Positions 33,129-42,062 of a stretch of 42,062 bases of DNA are shown in pieces. The translations under genes were made by a program, and so were the position numbers. Source of the DNA: Blastomyces gilchristii SLH14081 (lineage: Eukaryota > Ascomycota > Eurotiomycetes > Onygenales > Ajellomycetaceae); NCBI RefSeq assembly GCF_000003855.2, contig NW_003101631.1:81131-123192 (forward strand), in the 5' to 3' direction. The notes below the pieces were generated by a model that saw only the letters and a list, made by a program, of their open reading frames with translations, was not told the origin of the DNA and ran no database searches. The stretch's first letter is position 1. Every line of letters starts with the position of its first letter.

Positions 33129-33139
33129 AGAAAAATGTT
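33129..33139 (+). promoter_or_regulatory. Primer-binding site of B, complementary to its own LTR
   Basis: AGAAAAATGTT is the exact reverse complement of AACATTTTTCT in the right LTR (38785-38795) and differs from the left-LTR word at the middle two positions only. An ancestral AACGTTTTTCT, with one CpG mutated on either strand, explains all copies. Confidence 0.65.
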
Positions 33140-33199
33140 CATCATCTTCTTATTAGAAAATGATTATTCACACATTGTCTTCTCATCAGGAACAATTAT

Positions 33200-34510
33200 T
33201 TATCAAGAGATATCTGAATGTGTAACAATGCATAAGAAATAGAGAAACAGTCAAACAGTTAAGTGAACACTGAGTTCTCAGATAGAAGCTTGCTCGCCAG
33301 TTGCTCTGGCCTCACAATAAGATCTTACAAAGAGAATGTTAGCGAAAGACCTGAGAGTTCTGACACTCAGATGTATGAGATATTCATACGATATAATCAT
33401 GTCTAACAATAATATGAGAGAACCCCCGAACATGAGCATAGATGCAGTGCCACAGTGACTTCAAGCAATGTTGAAACTACAATAACAATAAATAGCTGAT
33501 ATACATGCAACTCAACAACATCAATACAAAGAGATTCAATAATTAACTCATGCAATTTCAACACCTACAGAATTGAATACAAAAGCACTGAAAGAATGCT
33601 TAGATGCTTCTGCATATTTCAATGCTTCTGATCTCACTCTCTACTCATTATGAAGAATGGAAATGCTTGCAAAACTGAGTGTAGATGAAGATGTCATCAG
33701 TTCATTAACTAATCAAGATTGATATATCAATGAATGATTGAAAGATCACATGAAACAGAAGTTTCATTCATGAATAAAAGCATGTAAATCAGTGTTGTAA
33801 ACACCTGACAATATCATGAAATATCTTGATATCCTGTTCTGAGACACTGCCATACAATAGAAAGCATTAGATTGATTACAGAGCATCTGACAGAGAAACA
33901 CTTCTCTTACAACATTTATCTCTGACTTCAACATCAAGATTCTAGAAGCAGGTGATCAATCTTGAGAGAATTGAATAAAGATTAGCATGCTTAAGAAGAC
34001 ATTAACTTTCAAACTCTTACAGGCTCTTGTAAGTGTAGACAAAGACTAGACTTATGAAGGCTTCTGCACACAGCTTCAGATAATGAATGATTATCTTATC
34101 AAGCTCAAGAGTATACAGAACAGAGGCAGAAGATGTTACATCTCAGTAACTTATACACCTGCACTGAGAAATAACAATGATGCAGATGTTATGAATTAAG
34201 TAGACTTGAATATCTACACATAAGCAAGAGTCTTCACTGTCTGAACAGACTTCTGAATCTCTGAGATCACTTCTGAAGAAGTCACTGATCAACATCAATG
34301 TGAAGTATATATCAACTGTAACTGATTAGAATGTATTACTTTCAACTGCTGATTAATCTATGTATCTTCACACTCAAGAGAAAGATCAGCATCTCTTCAA
34401 TCAAGAGAAAGATCAGTGTCTTCTCATTTGAAGAATGAATCAGTGCCTGTTCATGTCAATCACATTGCAGTGAAGAAGGATTCAGAAGATAACTATGAGA
34501 ATATCTCAAT
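33200..34510 (+). pseudogene. gag remnant of element B
   Basis: Matches the gag region of A at 14340-15600 along its length, with many stops. Near its end (34374 onward) a unit of about 27 bases beginning TCAAGAGAAAGATCAG is repeated in tandem; A has only one related unit. The repeat would lengthen the C-terminal Gag tail. Codons at the 5' end are closer to the unmutated state than in A (for example TCGCCAG versus TCATCAG). Confidence 0.6.
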
Positions 34511-35663
34511 GAAACAGAGAAAAGATTAGCTTCTGTTTAAATTTATAAACAGAAGCTTAAAGAGATCAGATAACAACAATTTAAAGAGAAAATGATAATG
34601 AATGTGATTCTTATATCTACTGTGATTGATAATATGTATAATATGAAAGTTATGATAGACAGCAGTCTATGTTACTATGCAATAATAAAATCTTCAGTTG
34701 TAAGACATTATAATCTTCAGTATATTCTCTTATCAAGACTCTGACTTCTCACAGAATTTGATGATTTAAAAGACATTTATACTCATTACATAGTGAAGCT
34801 GACTATAGATGTGAGAGAACATCAATATGAAGATATCTATATATATGAAGTTGATAATCTTGATTACAATCTTATATTAGAACTTATCTAACTATCTGAA
34901 CAAGGCATCTTATTAAATACTTGAAACAGAAGCTTGATATTCTCTAACAATGATAAGATTCACAAGAATGACATTCACAAGACTATGAATCTGACACAGA
35001 TCTCTGTCAATATCTATAAAATACTCAGAAAAAGAAGTCACTGAAAGAATTATTAATAGCAGAATCATGTATTAATCTATTTCATCAGTCTGACTGATAT
35101 TAAAAAGACTCTAGAAAAGTTATTCTGTGTTATAATAATAGATTCTCATATAAAACTTTCTTAATAATATTATGAATATCTAGATGTCTTCTGACAAGAT
35201 AATAATGCTACAAATCTACCTCTCTTACAAGGTTTAGAAGTGAATCACAGTATCAAGTTAAAAAAGAAGAATAATAAGAACTCTGAATTATCATGAGACT
35301 CTCTTTATAATATGTCTCAAGATGAACTTCTTCTTCTCTGAAAGACACTCAATGATCTGTTAAATAAGAGATTTATATATATTAGTAACTCTTTCACTGC
35401 AGCTTCTATTCTCTTTGTAAAAAAGTCAGATAAAGAACTTCAATTCTGTGTGAACTACTGAGATCTGAACAGATTGATAAAGAAAGATTAATATCTCTTA
35501 TCTCTCATCAATGAAACTCTAGCACAGATCAGATAAGCTCAATAGTTTATAAAGCTAGATATCATCACTGTGTTTCATAAGATTTATATCACTGAAGAAG
35601 ATGAATGACTTACAGCATTCTGAACATATTATAGTCTCTTTGAATGAATAGTCACACTCTTTG

Positions 35664-35677
35664 AACTGACTAATGCT
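35664..35677. repeat. Left TSD of the SINE
   Basis: AACTGACTAATGCT, identical to 36049-36062 and present once at the uninterrupted site in element A (16779-16792). Confidence 0.9.
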
Positions 35678-36048
35678 GCCCCGGTGGCCGAATGGTTAAT
35701 GCGGCCACCCGGTAGCACCTTGGCGTGGGAAACCAAGGCGCGTGGGTTCGAAACCCGCAGGGGATACATTAAATCCGGAACTCAAGCACCTCAGGTTTCT
35801 AATAAATACAGAGGTGTACAAATCACTTCAATGAATTGCTCTATGTTCCTGGGCTGGGAAGTTATTATCGCATGTATCTAATTGTCACTCCTTTGTATTT
35901 TCCTATGTTCTTGTTATCTTGGCGTGGTCTCAACACCTGTATTTCCTCCTGTATAATCAACACTTGACCTGTATTTAACATCACGCAAGGACTCATCATA
36001 AGCTCCGCTTGCATATAAGTATAATGGAAGAATAATAATAATAATAAT
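35678..36048 (+). mobile_element. tRNA-derived SINE, 371 bp
   Basis: Inserted in the RT of element B; the empty site in element A proves it. The head is tRNA-like, with A box TGGCCGAATGG (35685-35695), an anticodon-arm-like hairpin CCTTGG...CCAAGG, T stem GTGGG/CCCGC and B box GGTTCGAAACC (35745-35755). A body of about 230 bases unrelated to the tRNA follows, then a tail ending in (TAA)n (36031-36048). It is transcribed by Pol III in such families and moved by LINE enzymes. Its base composition is normal and its TSD copies are identical, while all around is RIP-mutated, so it is the youngest insertion here. Its tail resembles the LINE at 20222-25539. Confidence 0.88.
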
Positions 36049-36062
36049 AACTGACTAATGCT
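36049..36062. repeat. Right TSD of the SINE
   Basis: AACTGACTAATGCT. The first two A may also be counted as part of the (TAA)n tail, so the true duplication is 12-14 bases. Confidence 0.88.
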
Positions 36063-38578
36063 CTCAGTACATTTCAGAAGTATATCAACTGAGCACTTCA
36101 AGATTTCCTTAATAAGTTTATATCTGCTTATTTAGATGATATTTTCATCTTCACTAATGAATTCAGAAAAGAATATCAAGAGCATGTACAAAGAGTATTA
36201 TAATAACTATAAGAAGCAGAACTATCAATTGATATTGATAAGTATGACTTCAAAGTTAAGAGTACTAAATACTTAGATTTCATCATAGAAGCTGATAAGA
36301 GAATTTGAATGAATTCTGACAAGATCTCTGTCATTCTCAAATAAGAAGCTTCATATACTGTGAAAGATGTACAAAGCTTCATTGAATTCACTAACTTCTA
36401 TCAGTGATTTATACAAAACTTCTCAGATATTATGAGATCACTTACAGATCTCACTAAGAAGAACTCAGTATTTTAATAATCAGTGAACACTGAAGCTGTA
36501 TTCACACAGATAAAGAAGATGTTTATTAATATCTCTCTACTGATAATATTCAATTCTGATCATAAAATAGTTATTAAGACTGATTTCTCTGACTATATAA
36601 TAGAAGAAGTGATATTATAATATAATAATGAAGATATTCTATAATTATATATCTGCATGTCTAAGAAACTGAGTCTTACTAAATACAATTATAAGATCTA
36701 TGATAAGAAACTCCTCACAATTATATACTGTTTAGAAGAATAAAACTCTGAACTTCAAAGTATCTCTGAATTTAAGATAATCACAGATTATAAGAATCTC
36801 AAATACTTTATAACTACTTATAAACTCACTGAATAACAGATATAATAATCTGAGTTCTTAAGCTGCTTTCATTTTATAATACACTATCATTCTGACAGTT
36901 AAAACTTGATAACAGATGTTCTCTCATAATAAGAGTAAGATATACTATTCAATGTAACAGATACTCACTGAATGAATTAAGAGCATCAGCTCTTAAATCT
37001 GAAGATACTAGTTGATCAAGATGAAATAGTTCATGACACTATATATACCTCTCTGATTAGAACTATACATGCTTCTTCAGTTAGAACTGTCATTAATATC
37101 TTCACTTCTTCTACACTGAATGAACTGTGACATACAGCAGCTCAGATAAATGAACTTCTTCAGATTCTCACTAAAGCAGTATATCAAGAAGCATTCTGAT
37201 TTCTTTCAGAACTATATATAAGAACTGATATCTCAGAATGTTCAATTGATGATAATAACACTCTATAATTTTATAAATAACACTGAATCTCTCACTTCAA
37301 ATTCTTACACACTCAGATAATGCAAGAGATGCATGATTCATATATAATCAGTTATTCAGACTGTGAATAACTGTATAGAATAATCTTCTGAGAGTTCTAC
37401 TAGTCTGAGATATTAAATAGTATCAGATACTTTATCTGAAACTGCAATCACTGTTCTTCTATTATCTTATAACAGAATCATAGAAAAGGTCTATTGAAAT
37501 CACTTAATATTTCCAATAGAATCTGATAAGATGTAGTAATTGACTTCACTATCAATCTATCTGAGAGTAAGAATTGTAGAAATATTCTAGTCATTATAAA
37601 TTAACTGAGCAAAGATGTAATATTGAAATCTTATAATAAGATAAATACTGAATAAGTCACTGAAGCTTTTCTACAGAGTCTGTTCTATTAGATATATGAA
37701 TTACTGAGATCTATAGTATCAGATCAGAGCTGTTAATTCATGAGTACTCTCTGAATAAGAATCTGTCAAGTTCTCAAGATTATATACTGTCTATTAACTA
37801 TCTATCACTCTGAGACTGATAATGCATCAGAACAGATAATTCAGACTGTGAAGAATTATCTCTGTAAGTTCTGTAATTACTTATAAGATGATTGATATAA
37901 TCTTCTTCTATATGCAGAGATCACTATTAATAATTGAGATGTTATTTTAATAGATATAAGCCTGTTCTTTCTTACATACAGATATCATATGAAAGTATTG
38001 AATCTTCTAGAGATTACACAGTTCACACTGAACTCTCACAGTTCAATTCAGATCACTGATAATATAGTAATAAAGCTCTGAGATACTTGTGATTAAGCAG
38101 AGATCTTCATAATAACTGTGAAATAAGATTAAGAGAATCAAATCAATATTCACTGAGATCTCACTGAATAATATAAGATAGAAGATCTGATATGATTGAA
38201 TCTTAAGAATATACAAATTATATATTTATCTCATACACTAGATTACTGCTATATCAAGTGTAAAGTGATAGAAGTTCTAGATAGTTACAACTACTGTCTT
38301 GACACATTATCAGAAATTCATAATATATTTCATATAAGCTTGCTCTGTTATATCATCACTGATCTGTTCTCTTCTCAACTGACTTCTGACTGACAGTCAT
38401 CAGACATCATAGAAGAAGATAATGAGCTTGAGTGAGAGATTGAGAATATTCTTGATAAGAGATCTCACAGTCACAGCCAGTAATATCTCATGAAATGAGT
38501 TAACTATAATCAACTGACCTGAACTCTGAGTTCCATGTTATCTGAAACAGCAGCTCTTGACTGATGAGAACTGCTTCT

Positions 38579-38594
38579 GAAAGAGAGGAGCTAA
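38579..38594 (+). promoter_or_regulatory. Polypurine tract of element B
   Basis: GAAAGAGAGGAGCTAA immediately before the right LTR, matching that of A. Confidence 0.65.
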
Positions 38595-38853
38595 TGTGGC
38601 AGGCTGCGCCTGATCAATTATATAGACTATTTCATTACACTTCATAGATTCTTCTGTTCCACTATTGAACATGTACACCCCGATTCTCAGCCATTCTCAA
38701 TCACTGATTCTCAGCCACTACATACATATATAAATATTCACTCTGATCACTGATTTCTACACTTTCTCTTTCTTTTCCTTCTTTAACATTTTTCTCTTTG
38801 TTATATAAGACCTATCAATATTATACCGATCTATTCGGCGTAGACCCCTTACA
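38595..38853 (+). repeat. 3' LTR of element B
   Basis: 259 bases, TGTGGCAGGC...CTTACA, followed by the TSD ATAAC. Most CpGs of the left LTR are TpG or CpA here. Contains AACATTTTTCT at 38785-38795. Confidence 0.88.
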
Positions 38854-38858
38854 ATAAC
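38854..38858. repeat. Right TSD of element B
   Basis: ATAAC, partner of 32862-32866. Confidence 0.8.
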
Positions 38859-41800
38859 ATATGAAAATAAATGAAGTGTATATGATAATATTTGTCTTTT
38901 ACAGCTAATTCTTATAGTTAATAATTAATTTATTATTTCTTCTCTTTTCTTATACTTTTTCTTTATCTGCTAGTCACTACTCTTACACAATCTCTATATA
39001 ATACAGTGTTCAGTGACTAGATTCAGCAGCTTTTATCTCTTATAATTCTATCTTACACATTATACTGTCTCTCTTCACTTACTTAAACTACTACAGTGAA
39101 TAGCTCATTGAAACTAATCTTATTTAATCTCTGAGTATTCTCAGAGATTAAGATGACTTAATCTTATATATTTATAAATATTTCAGATACTTTATCCTCT
39201 GTTATCTTTATAATTAAACTAGTATAAACAGTTAAATTCAACTCTGAATTTCTTTTTCTTCTGTAATCTAACTCATGTATAAGTTTGTTACTTTGAGATC
39301 ACTCTTTATCATACTATACTCACTATCTGCAGCATGTTATCATATAATCAGCTACAGTCTTATCACTTATTAAAGTGTGATATTCATCTGATTTCTTCAT
39401 TTCTTCTCATTCTTTTCTTATAATTGTGAAAAGATCAGAATAAGTGAGATTATCTGATTTATAAGTATCTATGATTTCTCTTACTTTATAAGACTTTTTA
39501 ATTATAAGTCTCTTCTTTTTCAATACTGATAATAGTGCTGTAGATAATTATAATTTACTCAGATCTTACATCTTTACTTTTATAAGATATGAATTATTTA
39601 TTAAGTTATGTAAGATCTGTCTCTCTGATTCTTTCAATGTATATATTCTCAGAGAATGTGATTTAAGTATTTTATATAACTTAAATTATCTAGGTTGAAA
39701 CTTCTCAGAACTTTCATTATATACAAGAACTTATATTTTTATCTTGAGACTTAATTTCTTAACTAGTGAGTCTTATATTCTTTTCAATTGAATTGCTCAG
39801 TTCAGAAGTAACTTATTAGCTTTTATATATATATAACTGATTTCTTTCAATCTTGATTTAATATCTGTGACTGCTGTATCTATAACTGTTATATTCATAA
39901 CTATTGTTTCTACTGTGTCTGTAATTACTGTTCTCTTCTTCATCTTTTTCAAAACATTCTCTGAGATGCATGAATACAATTCATACAATAGGTAGAATGA
40001 TGAATACTTGAAGACTACATGCTGTTAAATTCATGTGACTAATAGCATCTGTTCAAGATATTCATTTCATAGTCTTATAGACTTACTCACTAGATATTTC
40101 ATTAGTATATTACTCAAGATTTCATTCAAGTGTTTCATCTTCTCATTTATTTATAAGTGATATAACATTGTTCTATAATGTCTTATTTATAACTAGCTTA
40201 TAAAATGCCTCACTACTTCTTCTACAAGATTTATATCATTATTAGTTAGAATCTCATATAGTATTTTATAGTTAACATAGATCTTATTATATAGAAACTT
40301 CATTATCATCTTCTCTATTATCTCTAAAACTACTTTCACAACTGATTAGTCAGTAGCATAGTCAATAGTAGTAATTATTCAATGATTTTCATTTGATATT
40401 TACAGTAATATATCTATGAGATTCACTTCTCATTATTTAAACAGTTGTATTATACATTTCATCTGATGTTATACTTTCTCATATTCTAATTCTTTCTTAG
40501 ATTCTTTCACAACTTGATAATTTAAGCACTTATAAGTATATATCTGAATATTCTCAGTTATGCTTAATCAGTATACTCTTGATTTAAGTATGTTTATAAG
40601 TTCAGAGCTTTCTAAGTGACTGAATTCCTTGTATATATAAGTTATCAAGTCACATCTAAATGAATGTTTTAGATAGAGAGCTTTTACATATTCTAGATCA
40701 CAGTAAAGTACAACATCATTTTTCAATTTTCTTAGCTTGAAGTTCAGAATTATCTCTTCTACTACTTTTATAAGACACTTATTATCTGATATCTTTTTGT
40801 TCTTTAAGTGAGAGATTATTATATTTATTTATTATAATTTCTTATATTCTCTCAGTATATTTAATATGAACTTCTCTTTTATCTAGTTCACAGAATTCTC
40901 ACTTATAAAATCAGATCTGTAACTGATTATATTAGATATTATAGCATTCAATTTCTTTTAATATTTGATATGAATATTATATGCTTGAAACTCTGAGATT
41001 TAATATGCTAAGTATTTAAAGAGTTTCATTGTTAATTGTAGATAGACAAGACTTTTATAATTCATAATCACTGTTATTATATACTTATTATTAATATATC
41101 TATCTTATAATATCAGTATATACTTAAACACTAACAATTTCTTTTTATACACTGAGTAATTAAGCTCAGTATCTAATAGTTTTCTACTATTATACATTAT
41201 TAGATACAGCTTGTTATTCTTACTCATCTGTAGAAGAGTATCTCTGATAGCTCATTCAGATACATTTATTATAATATAGAAAGATTTATCACAATCTGAT
41301 TGAATAAACACTGAGAATATTATTATATATTTTCTCAGTGTGAGAAAGATCTCTTTATACACAGTATTTCAGATAATTAAATAAATCTTCTTCTTTTACA
41401 GATTTGTATCTATCTCTCTTAAGAGATCTGAGAGTGATATAGCTATTCATGTGAAATCTTTGATGAATCTGTGATAGTATGAGATCAACTTAAGAAATTA
41501 TTATACATAGCATACATTTCTCAGTCATAGTTAATTTTCTATAATGTTCAATTTCTTTAGAATGAGATTTATACAGTCATCACTTATTATATGTCTTACA
41601 AACTTCAACTCTTTCATTTCAAACACATACTTGATTAATTTAATATAGAGCTTATACTCTGTCAGAGTTATATGTATTTTATCAAGATAGTTCAGATATT
41701 TATTATATAAGTTTGAGAAAACTAAGATATTATTCAGATATATGAGATATAAGATTTTATTCTGTTTATAAAGAATTATATTCATCACTGTTTAAAAGAT

Positions 41801-42062
41801 AACAGATGCATTCATTAGATTGAATAGTATTATCAGAAATTTAAACTTCTCTTATTATATATTAAATATAATTTACAGTACTGATAGTTTATCTATACAG
41901 ATCTGCTAATATTCTGAGAGAAGATTAATCTTTAATAGATATTAAGTATTTCTGACTGTATTCAACTGTTGTTGAATTCATAACAATGAGTATTCATTCT
42001 TGATTATAAGCTTATTAAGTGCTTAATAATCAATACACATCTGTCACTTCTCATCTATCTTT
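38859..42062 (-). mobile_element. Gypsy element D, minus strand, partial
   Basis: Another decayed Gypsy whose 5' part lies beyond the right edge of the window. Coding runs leftwards and pol ends near 39,540; 38859-39,540 is then its 3' untranslated part and perhaps LTR. No LTR pair can be identified from the window, so its left end is unknown; it may continue past B into 30895-32861. Confidence 0.65.
39540..42062 (-). pseudogene. pol remnant of element D (RT-RNase H-IN)
   Basis: Minus-strand reading: RT with MMNIILYKQNK, active site read as YLNN (41729-41740, both Asp lost by G-to-A), then ELKFVRHIISDD, the usual FLGHIIS position. RNase H lies about 40,950-41,400. The integrase core near 40,280-40,420 reads ITTIDYATD...FLYNKIYVNY, and the integrase C-terminal part near 39,550-39,850 reads RLKEISYIYIKANKLLLN and later NLINNSYLIK, which is the end of a barrel-type module seen in fungal Gypsy integrases. 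The integrase motifs differ from those of A, B and C, so D is another lineage. The start is outside the window. Confidence 0.7.

Larger units (their letters stand above)
34610..38570 (+). pseudogene. pol remnant of element B, split by the SINE
   Basis: Same domain order as element A. Protease near 34,650-34,900 (IDSSL for the active site). RT from ~35,330; the SINE interrupts it at 35678-36048, after which the sequence continues with YINWALQDF-like coding. The RT active site YLDD is intact here (36129-36140), unlike in A. RNase H ~36,530-36,830, integrase ~37,200-37,950, chromodomain ~38,410-38,570. Stops are frequent, mainly TGA, so no product is expected. Confidence 0.82.
32867..38853 (+). 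mobile_element. Gypsy chromovirus element B with SINE insertion
   Basis: Complete element of 5,987 bases, about 5.6 kb without the SINE. LTRs of 260 and 259 bases, TSD ATAAC, primer-binding site two bases after the left LTR, gag/pol in the same order as A, and a polypurine tract before the right LTR. It is a sister of A: the internal region aligns base for base over long stretches, yet U3 of the LTR is about 54 bases shorter and different. It is less decayed than A, especially over the first ~600 bases. Confidence 0.9.

Noticed and set aside
35684..35881. 65-codon frame across the SINE head
   Set aside because: It is a chance reading through the tRNA-derived sequence and has no protein features.
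12500..42062. CRISPR-like or bacterial elements in the repetitive AT-rich region
   Set aside because: The repeats are LTRs, TSDs and transposon bodies; there is no array of short regularly spaced direct repeats, and the gene structure is fungal.
12740..42062. Mitochondrial DNA inserted or mis-assembled because of the high AT content and TGA codons inside frames
   Set aside because: TGA at Trp positions could suggest the mitochondrial code, but TAA and TAG stops are present too, the proteins are nuclear-type Gypsy and LINE enzymes, and paired copies differ by C/T and G/A transitions typical of RIP.

Overview
The window looks like nuclear DNA of a filamentous ascomycete. Evidence: short introns with GT...AG ends and CTAAC branch sites, CA-rich leaders, a PQ-loop vacuolar protein, a GPI-anchored Cys/Ser/Thr-rich wall-type protein, chromodomain Gypsy elements and heavy RIP-like (C-to-T / G-to-A) decay of repeats. 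The sharp split into a GC-balanced gene block and a very AT-rich repeat block recalls the isochore genomes of Onygenales such as Blastomyces/Emmonsia. That placement is inference.

Bases 1 to ~12,420 are the gene block. About 4 kb with no convincing gene but many TATA-like motifs is followed by a tiny Cys/His-rich protein gene (4248-4406, +), a PQ-loop membrane protein (5652-6953, -), a GPI-anchored six-cysteine protein with an apparent one-base frameshift (8340-9106, -), and a four-exon zinc alcohol dehydrogenase (10821-12120, -).

From ~12,420 to the end the DNA is AT-rich and consists largely of nested, mutated transposons, resolved here by LTR ends and target-site duplications (TSDs). Element C is a minus-strand Gypsy (13279-30889, TSD TTCTT). 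It is split by element A, a plus-strand chromodomain Gypsy (13925-19650, TSD CACTC), by a Tad1-like LINE (20222-25539, 12-bp TSD) and by a 505-bp hAT-like MITE (28901-29405, 8-bp TSD). Removing these leaves C at about 6.0 kb. Element B (32867-38853, TSD ATAAC) is a sister of A and carries a young 371-bp tRNA-derived SINE (35678-36048, 14-bp TSD). Element D, a minus-strand Gypsy of another lineage, fills 38859-42062 and leaves the window on the right.

Three mechanistic signals stand out. The LINE is preceded, inside its own TSD, by a tRNA-like sequence with Pol III A and B boxes. The SINE and the LINE share a 3' tail ending in (TAA)n, as expected if the LINE machinery moves the SINE. Elements A and B have an 11-nt primer-binding site complementary to their own LTR, the layout of Tf1-type self-priming. 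The pattern of decay (CpG almost gone, GG/CC scarce, CpA/TpG still common, Trp codons mostly turned to TGA) differs from classic CpA-directed RIP.
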